Positions 1 through 7,640 of a DNA stretch of 53,909 bases are shown in pieces (position 1 is the stretch's first letter; the number at the start of each line of letters is the position of its first letter). The notes under the pieces are model-generated. The model ran no database searches. It saw only the letters and a list, made by a program, of their open reading frames with translations, and was not told where the DNA came from. Source of the DNA: Chloroflexota bacterium (GTDB lineage: Bacteria > Chloroflexota > UBA11872); NCBI GenBank assembly GCA_022825895.1, contig JAJDVX010000039.1, positions 1-53,909 of the forward strand. Direction: 5' to 3'. Both the position numbers and the translations under genes were made by a program.

Positions 1-100
1 CACGTGTCGCTCCGCAAACGGCACATCCCGGTCCTCCACCTCATCGCTGGATGTGTAAACCATGTCTCCGAACACGTGTAAATGATGTCCCCGGTCTGCA
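1..100. mobile_element. possible insertion-sequence terminus (partial)
   Basis: Two near-identical 23-bp direct repeats lie head to tail at 52-74 and 75-97, each with the core GTGTAAA..ATGTC.CCG. Short repeats of this type are common at the ends of IS481-like elements. Bases 2-57 are open on the plus strand up to a TAA inside the first repeat, so a transposase tail could lie off the left edge. Too little is visible to name the element. Confidence 0.25.
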
Positions 101-104
101 CAGT

Positions 105-157
105 GGGAGAGGGTTGGGGAGAGGGTCTTCCGGGCAACCAACCCCCGGTTACGCAAA
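105..157. repeat. dispersed intergenic repeat, family B
   Basis: Copy of a G-rich repeat, GGGAGAGGGTTGGGG followed by GAGGGTCTTCCG, then a CCCCGGTTACGCAAA-like tail. Related copies occur near 15912-15980, 17617-17665 and 32308-32350, always outside genes. Confidence 0.7.
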
Positions 158-264
158 GGTCTCCATGTGGGCTGCCAGGTCGCTGCGCGCCCATCGTCTG
201 TGCTCCCGTGGCTCTCCGCCGTGCGGCCTTTCGAGAGTATGACCATCCCCGGCCCCTGCGGGGC

Positions 265-270
265 TATAAT
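265..270 (+). promoter_or_regulatory. -10 hexamer of tRNA-Ser promoter
   Basis: A perfect TATAAT ends 13 bases before the 5' end of the first tRNA-Ser, the distance expected for a sigma-70-type promoter. A convincing -35 box is not visible at 16-18 bp spacing. A short G/C hairpin (GGCCCC..GGGGC) lies just upstream. Confidence 0.55.
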
Positions 271-283
271 TCAGCGGTGAATT

Positions 284-373
284 GGAGGGGTGTCCGAGTG
301 GCTTAAGGAGGTGGTCTTGAAAACCACTAGGCGGGCAACCGCCTCGTGGGTTCGAATCCCACCCCCTCCGCCA
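284..373 (+). tRNA. tRNA-Ser (anticodon UGA)
   Basis: Complete cloverleaf with acceptor GGAGGGG pairing with CCCCTCC, anticodon TGA at 318-320 in a 7-base loop, a long class II variable arm (GGCGGGCAACCGCC), T-arm GTGGGTTCGAATCCCAC, discriminator G370 and encoded CCA at 371-373. The long variable arm and G discriminator are serine identity features. Confidence 0.97.
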
Positions 374-400
374 AGTTCCTGTCCGGTCTCACCAACGCCT

Positions 401-496
401 GGAGGAGTCGCATAGTTGGTCTAGTGCGGCCGCCTGCTAAGCGGTTACCGGGGGTGCTCCCCTCGGTCGTGGGTTCGAATCCCACCTCCTCCGCCA
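401..496 (+). tRNA. tRNA-Ser (anticodon GCU)
   Basis: Acceptor GGAGGAG pairs with CTCCTCC, anticodon GCT lies at 436-438 (stem GCCGC/GCGGT), the variable arm is long and G+C-rich (about 447-467), the T-loop is TTCGAAT, and CCA is encoded at 494-496. It lies 27 bases after the UGA serine tRNA and is probably cotranscribed with it from the TATAAT at 265. Confidence 0.96.
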
Positions 497-511
497 CCAG
501 CGCAGTTTCGG

Positions 512-527
512 CCTGACCCGAGTCAGG
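512..527 (+). terminator. candidate hairpin after the tRNA-Ser pair
   Basis: CCTGAC-CCGA-GTCAGG forms a perfect 6-bp stem 15 bases after the second tRNA. No T-tract follows, so this could be a processing or attenuation hairpin instead of a true intrinsic terminator. The rest of 528-721 shows nothing recognisable. Confidence 0.3.
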
Positions 528-721
528 TGGCCTGTCCCGAAGGGAACTGCCGCTAGCGCATAGCCGGTGGCAGAGCAGTGCCTATATCCCCGAACCTGGT
601 CCAGCCCCCACGACCTTCAGCGGAATCCTGAGCGGCAATCTGGGAATCTAGGACTATTGGGTTTACCGAGTTTGAGTTCCGAATCGAAGTCTGTGCGACT
701 GCCTGTCTCGAGGATACGACT

Positions 722-1555
722 TCAGAACAATCTGGCGAGACTCTCGCGAGCTGCTATTTCGCTGATTCGAGCCTTGACAATCTTGTCCAATTGACTCTCA
801 TCAGCGTAGTTCGCTGGAGCTACGCAATGGACGCGTCCATCCTCCAGATATTTCGTCGCATTGGCTCGGGCGTGCGGGGTCTGCGGTTTGTACACCGCAA
901 TGGATATTCCTCCAAGATCCTTGACCATTCTGAAGCACGGAACATCCGTGGTGCCATCTCCGATGAAAATCATGTTCTCAAATGGAATCGGCCGATCTTG
1001 TTTCTTGATGAACGTATTGATCTTCTCATCGTCACTCAGGTCTTCTGCCCCTTTGTTAATTCTGAACAGATACTGAGTCTTAGTCGTATAGTTAATGGCT
1101 AGCGCCGGCCACTCCGCGACATCATTTTCATTGAAGATGAACTTTGAAGCATATATCCTCTTGAACTTTGATCTGATTGGAGATCCAGCGATGATCTCTT
1201 CGTTTCCAGAAGACACGAGATAGTGATCAACACTTGTGCCCATACAACGTCCGTATTCTGTTATTCGATCAAACCACTCCTCTACACCGTCAAATAGCTG
1301 CATGCTTTCTCCGTGATGCTTGAAGTCATTCCGCCTCACCGGTACTCCAGCCGCACTGGCTTTCTTGAGCATCAGATGCATGTAGATGAGGATACTGTCC
1401 CCTTGATGATCTTCCGCAAGCGAATTAACTTCACTCCAGAAGTCCTCTGCCGGGATACCGATCTCCGGAAGAAACTGGTATTCCTGCATGTTGCCGGGAG
1501 CTAACGTCCCATCAAAGTCGTAGATGATTGCAATCTTTGGTCTACTGACCGGCAT
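722..1555 (-). CDS. HAD-superfamily phosphatase
   Basis: 277-residue soluble hydrolase. Haloacid dehalogenase motifs are in order: motif I DFDGT at 13-17 (D13 nucleophile, D15 acid/base), motif II around VSSG at 114-117, a candidate motif III lysine at 159 or 168, and motif IV GDGTTDVP at 199-206 supplying the Mg-binding aspartates. The family removes phosphate from small molecules through an aspartyl-phosphate intermediate. The substrate cannot be told from sequence. The gene stands alone, is AT-richer than the transporter operon nearby, and lies beside tRNA genes and toxin-antitoxin modules, so transfer is plausible. Confidence 0.85.
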   Translation of the reverse strand: MPVSRPKIAIIYDFDGTLAPGNMQEYQFLPEIGIPAEDFWSEVNSLAEDHQGDSILIYMHLMLKKASAAGVPVRRNDFKHHGESMQLFDGVEEWFDRITEYGRCMGTSVDHYLVSSGNEEIIAGSPIRSKFKRIYASKFIFNENDVAEWPALAINYTTKTQYLFRINKGAEDLSDDEKINTFIKKQDRPIPFENMIFIGDGTTDVPCFRMVKDLGGISIAVYKPQTPHARANATKYLEDGRVHCVAPANYADESQLDKIVKARISEIAARESLARLF

Positions 1556-2166
1556 TGTTTCGGATTCACCTCAGGGGGTGAGGCACACAAGGTGCCGTAC
1601 GCTGGCTCTTGGTCAATGTAGGAGAGCTTGTCGGTCGAGACTCGTCAAGCAAGTGCCAATAGTACCAGTTTACTACGCCAAGATTAGTTCCGAATCGAAT
1701 CACATGGATCATGTTATGGGAGGGCTCCGTGAATCGGTGACAGCAGGTTGATGTCTCCAATCGGCTTTCTGAAGGGGCCCGCTGGTGGTGATCCGAACGC
1801 AGGTGCCTCAGATTGGCGGTAGAGTTGAGTAGGGTGAATGGGCAATTGGACAGGTCGCCTTGAGGTATTTGGCGGTCGGCGACTCGCCTCCCATCCTGAC
1901 TAGATGTCTGCTGTCAGCCACGCCACTGAAATCGGCTTGCACAGAAGACTCGCACTTTTCGGCTCGATTCGAAGAATTAGAGCAGAAGTCGGGTGGACTT
2001 GTTGTGGCCTTAGGCCGACTCACTCTCTTCGTCGCGGGCGTCGGATGTGGTTTGTCGTGGCGAAGGTTGTCGGGCATCGCCATGGTAAGAGCCTTTCGGT
2101 GAGCACCTGCAAGCGCGGTGCCCAACTACCCACTCCAGTGGTGTCGATATCGTTCTTGCGGTACTG
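1556..2166. other. intergenic region without recognisable genes
   Basis: About 600 bases between the HAD gene and the RelBE module. Open frames on both strands here have no recognisable motif and overlap each other, and no repeat family of this window is present. It presumably holds the upstream regions of both flanking genes. Confidence 0.5.
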
Positions 2167-2182
2167 TGAATACACGTATTCA
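2167..2182. promoter_or_regulatory. palindromic operator candidate of RelBE module
   Basis: TGAATAC-AC-GTATTCA is a perfect 7+7 palindrome ending 8 bases before the antitoxin GTG start. Ribbon-helix-helix antitoxins usually bind such sites with their toxin to repress their own operon, so this is the likely autoregulatory operator. Confidence 0.6.
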
Positions 2183-2190
2183 ACCGAGTT

Positions 2191-2430
2191 GTGGCCACTA
2201 ACTTGCCCACTTCGATCCGCCTATCACCCGAATCTGAGCAGCGCCTGAACTTTCTCGCGTCCCAAACCGGACGTTCCAAGGCCTTTTACCTGCGCGAACT
2301 CATTGAATCCGGGCTGGACGATCTGGAGGACTACTACCTGGCCGCCGACGTTCTCGAACGAGTCCGCAGCGGTCGCGAACGTCTGCATTCGGCCGAGGCC
2401 GTGAGAGCCGACCTTGGCCTGGACGGTTGA
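2191..2430 (+). CDS. RelB/CopG-type ribbon-helix-helix antitoxin
   Basis: 79-residue protein with a GTG start. The N-terminal beta strand TSIRLSPESEQRL and the following helices (KAFYLRELIESGL) are typical of MetJ/Arc/CopG-fold antitoxins. The acidic C-terminal half (residues 43-79) would wrap the partner toxin. The 3' end overlaps the toxin gene by 17 bases, and a palindrome lies just upstream, so the pair should be coexpressed and autorepressed. Role inferred: neutralise the RelE-like mRNA interferase encoded next. Confidence 0.85.
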   Translation: MATNLPTSIRLSPESEQRLNFLASQTGRSKAFYLRELIESGLDDLEDYYLAADVLERVRSGRERLHSAEAVRADLGLDG

Positions 2431-2680
2431 ATACACCGACACGGCCCGAAGTCAACTGCGCAAGATCGACCGCCGGATGGCCCGACGCGTCCTCGACTAC
2501 ATGGACGCCCAAGTTGCGACTCTGGCTGACCCGAGAAACCGCGGAAAGACGCTCACCGGCCCCATGGGCGGTCTCTGGCGCTACCGCGTCGGCCGCTGCC
2601 GCGTCATCTGCGACATCCAAGACGGCCTGCTGCGAGTCCTGGTCCTAAGAGTCGGCGACCGCGATCGAATCTACCGCTGA
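2414..2680 (+). CDS. RelE/ParE-family toxin
   Basis: 88 residues starting at TTG 2414 inside the antitoxin gene. The sequence WTVEYTDTARSQLRKIDRRMARRVLDYM followed by a basic GGLWRYRVGRCRVICDI core and VLVLRVGDRDRIYR matches RelE-type toxins, which cut mRNA at the ribosome. Basic residues of the active face (R in WRYRVGRCR and the terminal RDRIYR) are retained and length is normal, so it looks functional. Together with the upstream antitoxin it makes a complete type II module. Confidence 0.88.
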   Translation: MAWTVEYTDTARSQLRKIDRRMARRVLDYMDAQVATLADPRNRGKTLTGPMGGLWRYRVGRCRVICDIQDGLLRVLVLRVGDRDRIYR

Positions 2681-2722
2681 CAAAGGGAAACCGCCAGTCA
2701 GGCCTGTCGGTCGGGAAATCGC

Positions 2723-2855
2723 CTACGCCTTGTAACAAGCCACCCTTTGCCCCTCCTCCTTCACCTCCAGCGGCGGATGCGGGGTATCCCGGCAGAATCG
2801 TCGGCAATCGGATAGCGGCTGTAGATATGGCGCCGCTCAGGCGGGTCCAGAGAGG
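2723..2855 (-). pseudogene. fragment of a dppF-like ATPase gene, 3' end only
   Basis: Read on the minus strand this encodes a DPPERRHIYSRYPIADD-like stretch and then, after a 1-base frameshift, FCRDTPHPPLEV....[13 protein letters not shown]. It matches the last 40 or so residues of the intact ATPase ending at 4351. The terminal 30 bases (2723-2752) are identical to 4351-4380 and divergence rises sharply beyond. It is a duplicated, decayed gene end in the same orientation as the intact gene. Confidence 0.8.
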
Positions 2856-2867
2856 TTAGTTTGCCCT

Positions 2868-3632
2868 TTAGCTCAACCTCGGGCGCTTCAAGATGGTTGT
2901 CTGGACGAATCCGTTGGAGACGTCGAACTCCGGTTCGGGGTTTCGGTTCTCTGCCAGCAGGCGCCGGGCGGTGGGGATGCCGACGCCGAACCGTTGAACG
3001 TAACCCAGGGCGCGTAGGGCCTCAGCCAGATTTGGATTCCGGTAGTCCACCACGCCGGGCCGCCCGAAACTTGCTTGCGTCACTGCGCCGAACGGACCGC
3101 CCGGACTGATGATCTCGATACGGTCGTTGAGCCAGGTGATGCGCACGGGAGCGTTCGTTTGCTCGTAGGTGCGGTGCATCACCGCGTTGCGCGTGATTTG
3201 CTGAAGCGCTTCGAGGGGGTAGGTGGATGTGCGCTGTTCCAGGTCCGCACTGGTGATATCCACACGCGTTCGAATGTGCGACCGCAGCTTGTCGTCGGTG
3301 CGCCGTAGGACGTCGGAAATCGTCCCGTCGATGACCTGCTCATCAATGATCGGGTCCGACCATTCGACGCCGTCGATGCGCAGAAACTGGATGTAGGCGC
3401 TCTCGATGAAGAATCGCGGCTGCTTGCCCAGCACTAGCAGGCCCAGGATCGTGGGGGTCGGATCGTCGTCGGCGACGATCATCTTGGTGGCAGCCAGTTG
3501 CTGTTCCAGGCTGCGTTCGTTCGCCTCCAGCGCCTCGGGGCTGAAGGCATGCGGCAAGTACTCCTCCTCGAACCGGCGCAGGCTCAGGTCGGTGATGCTC
3601 GCGCGGCGTACCGGCCAGATGTCGTAGGGCAT
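2868..3632 (-). CDS. RecG/AlbA_2-related ATP-binding protein lacking its N-terminal domain
   Basis: 254 residues that match the middle and C-terminal part of COG2865-type proteins (divergent AlbA_2 or Schlafen-like domain plus a degenerate GHKL ATP-binding domain). Visible features are LGLLVLGKQPRFFIESAYIQF, then ITRNAVMHRTYE (N box region), DRIEIISPGGPFG, RNPNLAEALRALG and GVGIPTARRLL. The usual N-terminal AlbA_2 domain of about 130 residues is absent, and the space upstream is occupied by the HigA-like gene only 20 bases away. It may be a truncated remnant or a shortened form. Such proteins often occur in defence and toxin-antitoxin neighbourhoods; the exact role is unknown. Confidence 0.75.
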   Translation of the reverse strand: MPYDIWPVRRASITDLSLRRFEEEYLPHAFSPEALEANERSLEQQLAATKMIVADDDPTPTILGLLVLGKQPRFFIESAYIQFLRIDGVEWSDPIIDEQVIDGTISDVLRRTDDKLRSHIRTRVDITSADLEQRTSTYPLEALQQITRNAVMHRTYEQTNAPVRITWLNDRIEIISPGGPFGAVTQASFGRPGVVDYRNPNLAEALRALGYVQRFGVGIPTARRLLAENRNPEPEFDVSNGFVQTTILKRPRLS

Positions 3633-3652
3633 ATAGCGTGAGCGGCGAATGG

Positions 3653-3940
3653 CTAGACCGTGATCCGGATCTGCATTCCCAGCGCTCGGATAGTGCGCAT
3701 GACGGTGGCGAACGACGGGTTGCCGTTCTCGGACAAGGCCTTGTACAGCCCCTCCCGTGTCATGCCGACTTCACGAGCGAGGCGGCTCATGTTCTGTGAC
3801 CGTGCAATGTCGTTCAGCGCTGCGCGAATCAGGCTGCCGTCGCCCGGATCTTCCTCGACGCAAGCTTCGAGATACAGCCGGACATCCTCTTTGCTGCGCA
3901 GGTGATCCGCCGCGTCCCAGCGGGAAAACGTTTCAGCCAT
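3653..3940 (-). CDS. HigA-like antitoxin (addiction-module antidote family)
   Basis: 95 residues with a helix-turn-helix at about 53-85 (MSRLAREVGMTREGLYKAL), followed by NPSFATVMRTIRALGMQIRI, the signature of the antidote family that sits downstream of its toxin (HI1420 type). It begins 3 bases after the stop of the toxin gene, so the two are cotranscribed toxin first. It should bind the toxin and the palindrome upstream of the pair. Confidence 0.88.
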   Translation of the reverse strand: MAETFSRWDAADHLRSKEDVRLYLEACVEEDPGDGSLIRAALNDIARSQNMSRLAREVGMTREGLYKALSENGNPSFATVMRTIRALGMQIRITV

Positions 3941-3943
3941 GGA

Positions 3944-4237
3944 TCATCTCCACTCCCTAGCCAGTCTCTTTGCGCTTGCGATGTCGCGTTGCTGGCTCCC
4001 CTTGTCGCCGCCGCAAAGCAGGACAACGACTGTCGGTCCACTGCGCACGAAATAGACGCGGTATCCCGGGCCGTAGTTGATTCGCATCTCGGAAACACCC
4101 CCGCCCACAGGCTTGAAATCGCCAAGGTTGCCCAGCGAGACGCTTCGCAGGCGGGCGTTGATTCGGGCCGTTGCCCGCCGGTCACGTAGGCCTCGAACCC
4201 AACGCTTGAATGTGGCGCTCTCGACGATCTCGAACAC
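3944..4237 (-). CDS. HigB/RelE-like toxin (HI1419 type)
   Basis: 97 residues: FEIVESATFKRWVRGLRDRRATARINARL, then GDFKPVGGGVSEMRINYGPGYRVYF and VVVLLCGGDKGSQQRDIASAKRLA. The GGG.SE.RI..GPGYR motif and the GGDK.SQ..DI..A C-terminus are diagnostic of the toxin half of this type II family, related to RelE mRNA interferases. Full length with all motifs. It is the first gene of a two-gene minus-strand operon, with its operator candidate ending 9 bases upstream. Confidence 0.9.
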   Translation of the reverse strand: MFEIVESATFKRWVRGLRDRRATARINARLRSVSLGNLGDFKPVGGGVSEMRINYGPGYRVYFVRSGPTVVVLLCGGDKGSQQRDIASAKRLAREWR

Positions 4238-4245
4238 AGGGCAAC

Positions 4246-4272
4246 TGTGAACTATGGTTTACACATTGTCAA
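4246..4272 (-). promoter_or_regulatory. operator/promoter candidate of the HigB-HigA-like module
   Basis: Imperfect palindrome TGTGAAC-TATG-GTTTACA (4246-4263, one mismatch) lies directly before the toxin start. On the minus strand TTGACA (4272-4267) is a perfect -35 box, but the matching -10 (CACAGT at 17 bp) is poor. Regulation by the HTH antitoxin is the likely function. Confidence 0.45.
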
Positions 4273-4350
4273 GCGTGACGACATCCGGCGCTCGCCCCTC
4301 GCTCAAGCCAACGTCGCGCCAAGTACGCGGGAGTCAGAATCCGAGGCCGA

Positions 4351-5361
4351 CTACGCCTTGTAACAAGCCACCCTTTGCCCTCCGTCCTTCTCCTCCAACG
4401 CCGGGTGGGGGTTGTCGCGGCAGAAGTTGTCGGCGATGGGGCAGCGGCTGTAGAAGCGGCAGCGGGGTGGTGGGTCGAGGGGGGTGGCGACGCCGCCGGT
4501 GATTTGGACGGGGGCGCGGGTGGCGGTGGGGTCGGGGATGGGGACGGCTGAGAGGAGCGCCTGCGTGTAGGGGTGCTTGGGCTGTTGGAGAACGGCTTCG
4601 GTGTCGCCCATTTCGACGATCTTGCCCAGGTACATCACCGCGATTCGCGAGCACATGTAGCGCGCCACCGCTAGGTCGTGGGTGATGTAGAGGTAGCTGA
4701 TCCCCAGCCGCTCGGCCAGGCTTTCCATCAGGTTCATCACGCCGGTGCGGATCGAGACGTCCAGCATCGAGGTCGGCTCGTCGGCCACCACGAAGATCGG
4801 CTCGATAATCAGCGCCCGCGCGATCGCCACCCGCTGCCGCTGCCCGCCCGACAGCTCGTGCGGGTACCGGAACAGGTAGGTCGCGGGCGGCGTCAGCCCC
4901 ACCATCTCCAGCATGCGCGACACCCGGTCCACCCGCTCCAGCGGCGGGCAGGCGTTCTGGACCTTCAGCGGCTCGGCCACCGTGTCGAAGATCGTGCGCC
5001 GCGGGTTCAGCGACTCGTACGGGTCCTGGAAAATCATCTGCGCCTTGCGCCGAAACGTCTTCAGCTCATCGCCGCGCAGCGTCGTGATATCCGTCGCGGC
5101 CCCCTCGCCGTCGTCGAACAGCACGTGCCCGCCCGTCGGCTCGGCCAGGCGCACCAGCAGCCGCCCGGTTGTCGTCTTGCCGCAACCCGACTCGCCCACC
5201 AGGCCGAAACTCTCCCCGCGCGCCAGCTCAAACGAGATTCCGTCAACCGCGTGCACGAAGCTGTCGCTGCGCCGGAACCAGTGCGACCCCGCGGGGAAGT
5301 GCTTCTCAAGCCCCTCCACCCGAATCAGCGGCTTCGTCCCCACCGCGGTCGCGCTTGCCAT
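4351..5361 (-). CDS. dppF: oligopeptide/dipeptide ABC transporter ATPase (DppF/OppF type)
   Basis: 336 residues when started at ATG 5361, just after the stop of the preceding ATPase gene; the frame stays open further upstream but that part is antisense-type shadow. Walker [10 protein letters not shown] at 56-64, Q-loop [12 protein letters not shown], signature [15 protein letters not shown], Walker [12 protein letters not shown] and H-loop THDLAVARY are intact. The C-terminal oligopeptide-transporter tail carries the usual cysteines ([14 protein letters not shown]...). It powers peptide-type uptake as a heterodimer with the DppD-type ATPase. It is the last gene of the operon, and its 3' end is duplicated at 2723. 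Confidence 0.93.
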   Translation of the reverse strand: MASATAVGTKPLIRVEGLEKHFPAGSHWFRRSDSFVHAVDGISFELARGESFGLVGESGCGKTTTGRLLVRLAEPTGGHVLFDDGEGAATDITTLRGDELKTFRRKAQMIFQDPYESLNPRRTIFDTVAEPLKVQNACPPLERVDRVSRMLEMVGLTPPATYLFRYPHELSGGQRQRVAIARALIIEPIFVVADEPTSMLDVSIRTGVMNLMESLAERLGISYLYITHDLAVARYMCSRIAVMYLGKIVEMGDTEAVLQQPKHPYTQALLSAVPIPDPTATRAPVQITGGVATPLDPPPRCRFYSRCPIADNFCRDNPHPALEEKDGGQRVACYKA

Positions 5362-5366
5362 CCCGC

Positions 5367-6347
5367 CTACGCCTCCAGCGGGTGCCAGCACGCCGCCCAA
5401 TGCGTGTCCGACCCCTCGACCTTCGGCGGCTCTTCGGACTTGCAAACGTCCGTCGCGTACGGACACCGCGGACGGAAGCGGCACCCCGACGGCGGATTCA
5501 GCAGGTTCGGCGGCTCCCCGCCCAGCATCGCCAGTTCGTGCTTCGGCCCCGTCACGCTGGGAAACGCCGACATCAGCGTCTGCGTGTACGGGTGCATGGG
5601 GTTCCGGAAGATATCCACCGTCTCTCCCCATTCCACGATCCGCCCCGCGTACATCACGCCCACCGTGTGGCTCACTTCCGCGATCACCGCCATGTCGTGC
5701 GAGATGTAGATCAGGCTCATGTTCAGCGCCTGCTGCACCTCCCGCAGTTCCTTCAGGATGCGGTCCTGCACGATCACGTCCAGCGCCGTCGTCGGCTCGT
5801 CCGCGATCAGCAGGTCCGGCTCGCAGGCCAGCGCCATCGCGATGCCCGCCCGCTGTTTCATCCCCCCGCTGTACTCGTGCGGATAGCGCCCGATGAAGCC
5901 CGGGTCCAGGCTCACCAGCTCAAACAGCTCCCGCACCCGCCCCATCGATACGTCCGGACTCGTCTCGATGTGAGTCTCCAGCGCCTCGATGATCTGGTCC
6001 CCGACCGTATAGACCGGGTTGAACGAGTTCATCGCCGCCTGGAACACCATCGCAATCCGGTTCCAGCGGTGCGTGCGCATTTGGTCTTCCGACAGCGGCG
6101 CCAGGTCCGTCCCGTCCAGCACGATCCGGCCGCCGACAATCCGCCCGTTCTCCGGCAGCAGCTTCAGCAGCGTCATCGCGATCGAGGACTTCCCGCAGCC
6201 CGATTCCCCCACCAGCCCAACCGACTCCCCGCGCCCCACCGCAAACGAAACGCCGTCCACCGCCTTCACGTCGCCAGACCGCGTCCCGTAATACATCCCC
6301 AGGTCTTCGACACGAAGGACAGGCGCTGATGTCGACTGGCTGTTCAT
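5367..6347 (-). CDS. dppD: oligopeptide/dipeptide ABC transporter ATPase (DppD/OppD type)
   Basis: 326 residues. Walker [10 protein letters not shown] near 47-55, Q-loop [19 protein letters not shown], signature [15 protein letters not shown], Walker [15 protein letters not shown]-loop [10 protein letters not shown], then the C-terminal [14 protein letters not shown] cysteine motif of this subfamily. The signature Gly-Gly-Met-Lys-Gln variant is normal for DppD-type subunits. It pairs with the DppF-type subunit that starts 5 bases after its stop. It is separated from the permease genes by two molybdoenzyme genes, an unusual order for this transporter class. Confidence 0.93.
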   Translation of the reverse strand: MNSQSTSAPVLRVEDLGMYYGTRSGDVKAVDGVSFAVGRGESVGLVGESGCGKSSIAMTLLKLLPENGRIVGGRIVLDGTDLAPLSEDQMRTHRWNRIAMVFQAAMNSFNPVYTVGDQIIEALETHIETSPDVSMGRVRELFELVSLDPGFIGRYPHEYSGGMKQRAGIAMALACEPDLLIADEPTTALDVIVQDRILKELREVQQALNMSLIYISHDMAVIAEVSHTVGVMYAGRIVEWGETVDIFRNPMHPYTQTLMSAFPSVTGPKHELAMLGGEPPNLLNPPSGCRFRPRCPYATDVCKSEEPPKVEGSDTHWAACWHPLEA

Positions 6348-6375
6348 GCTTCCCTTGGCTCTCCGCTGGCCAATG

Positions 6376-7629
6376 TCAGGTGACCCGCACCGGATGCGGC
6401 AGCGGCTGGTTGAACAGGTAGCCCTTTTCGTTGAATGGAATCTCCTCCGGCTGCGTATTCCCTGCCCAATCGGTCGCCCGCGTCATGATCGTGTACTCGC
6501 CCGGACGTGGATCCCACGCAAACTCGAAGCGCGCCCAGGAATACTGCACCTGGGGATCCGAACCTTCTGCCTCGCTCCACGTCCTGCCCGAGTCCAGGCT
6601 CCACTCCACCGTGGTGATGGGTCCGTCCGGCGAATGAGCAAACCCGTGGATCCGCTGCGACGCAGCCTCTAGCTCGGCCGGCCACGGCAATGCCAGCGCG
6701 CTCTTGACCACCTGCGTTGTCGTCACCTTCCCCGAGGCCTCGCCCTCCGGTGGATACGCGTCGCCGATCATCACGTACGAGGTCGTGTTATTACGCGTCC
6801 AGATCGGTGCCTTCGACACCACGATCCGCCCCAGCCACTTCACGTTCGTGCTGCCGACCCAACCGGGAATCAGCGCCCGCAGCGGAAACCCGTGATCCCG
6901 CGGCAGCGTCTCGCCGTTCATCCCAAAGGCCAGCAACGTGTCCGGGTGCAGCGCCTTTTCAACGGACAGCACCCGCCGAAAGCCCTCCTCCGGCGACTCC
7001 GTGTCCAGCCCGATCAGCAGCACATTCGCCGCGTCGTCGCTGATCCCCGCCAGCCGCAACACGTCGCGCAGCGGGACACCGGTCCATTCCCCGTTCCCCA
7101 CGCCGCCGGTCTTCCACTGCGTGCCACTGGACTTCTGACCTTTCACAAGGTCGAACATCGCCCGGTGATTCCCGGCGCACTCCAAGTAGGAAACGAACGT
7201 CCGGCTCGGCATCGCACGGATGTCGCCATACGTCAGTTGAATCGGATTCGTAACGGCGTCGCCCTCAATTGACAGCCGCCAACTCTCCACGTCCACGTCC
7301 AGGCTCACCGAGTTGTTGCGCACGAAGAAATACCGTACCGGCGTAATCAGCCCCTGCATGTTCTCCAGCCGCGCTTCCAGGCTCTTCCCATCGTCGTGGA
7401 CGATGAACGGCGAGGTGTCCTTGAACCAGGCCGGCGCGGGCTCGCGCGTCGTCGAGCTGCCAGTGTCTGCCGCGGCCCCAGTCGAATTTGCATCGCTCCG
7501 CTCGCCGCACGCCGCCAGCACCGCCGCCGCCCCGCCGGCCGTCAGCGCCAGTAGAAAGCGCCGCCGGTCCATCCCGTGCTGTCGAGCAATTCGCCACAGC
7601 CGCGCGACTCCGGCCGCGGGAATCGGCAT
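6376..7629 (-). CDS. sulfite-oxidase-family molybdopterin enzyme, Tat lipoprotein
   Basis: 417 residues. The N-terminus has a twin-arginine motif (DRRRFLLAL at 21-29), a hydrophobic stretch and lipobox LAAC with Cys41, so it is probably exported folded with its cofactor and lipid-anchored. The oxidoreductase molybdopterin-binding domain follows, with the Mo-ligand cysteine in YLECAGNHR (Cys151), ESPEEGF and PRDHGFPLRALIPGWVGSTNVKWLGRI. The C-terminal third is a Mo-co dimerisation domain (HGFAHSPDGPITTVEWSLD). No heme domain is present, so electrons must leave through a partner. Substrate uncertain: sulfite or an organic S/N-oxide are known in the family. It lies within a peptide-type ABC operon, 11 bases after its paralogue. 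Confidence 0.88.
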   Translation of the reverse strand: MPIPAAGVARLWRIARQHGMDRRRFLLALTAGGAAAVLAACGERSDANSTGAAADTGSSTTREPAPAWFKDTSPFIVHDDGKSLEARLENMQGLITPVRYFFVRNNSVSLDVDVESWRLSIEGDAVTNPIQLTYGDIRAMPSRTFVSYLECAGNHRAMFDLVKGQKSSGTQWKTGGVGNGEWTGVPLRDVLRLAGISDDAANVLLIGLDTESPEEGFRRVLSVEKALHPDTLLAFGMNGETLPRDHGFPLRALIPGWVGSTNVKWLGRIVVSKAPIWTRNNTTSYVMIGDAYPPEGEASGKVTTTQVVKSALALPWPAELEAASQRIHGFAHSPDGPITTVEWSLDSGRTWSEAEGSDPQVQYSWARFEFAWDPRPGEYTIMTRATDWAGNTQPEEIPFNEKGYLFNQPLPHPVRVT

Positions 7630-7640
7630 CTGCCCGCTCC

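Noticed and set aside
1860..2102. Small plus-strand ORF between HAD and RelBE
   Set aside because: Overlaps equally plausible frames on both strands and shows no motif or ribosome site.
4678..6329. Long plus-strand frames opposite the ATPase genes
   Set aside because: Antisense shadows of Walker ATPases; Arg/Pro/His-rich without motifs.
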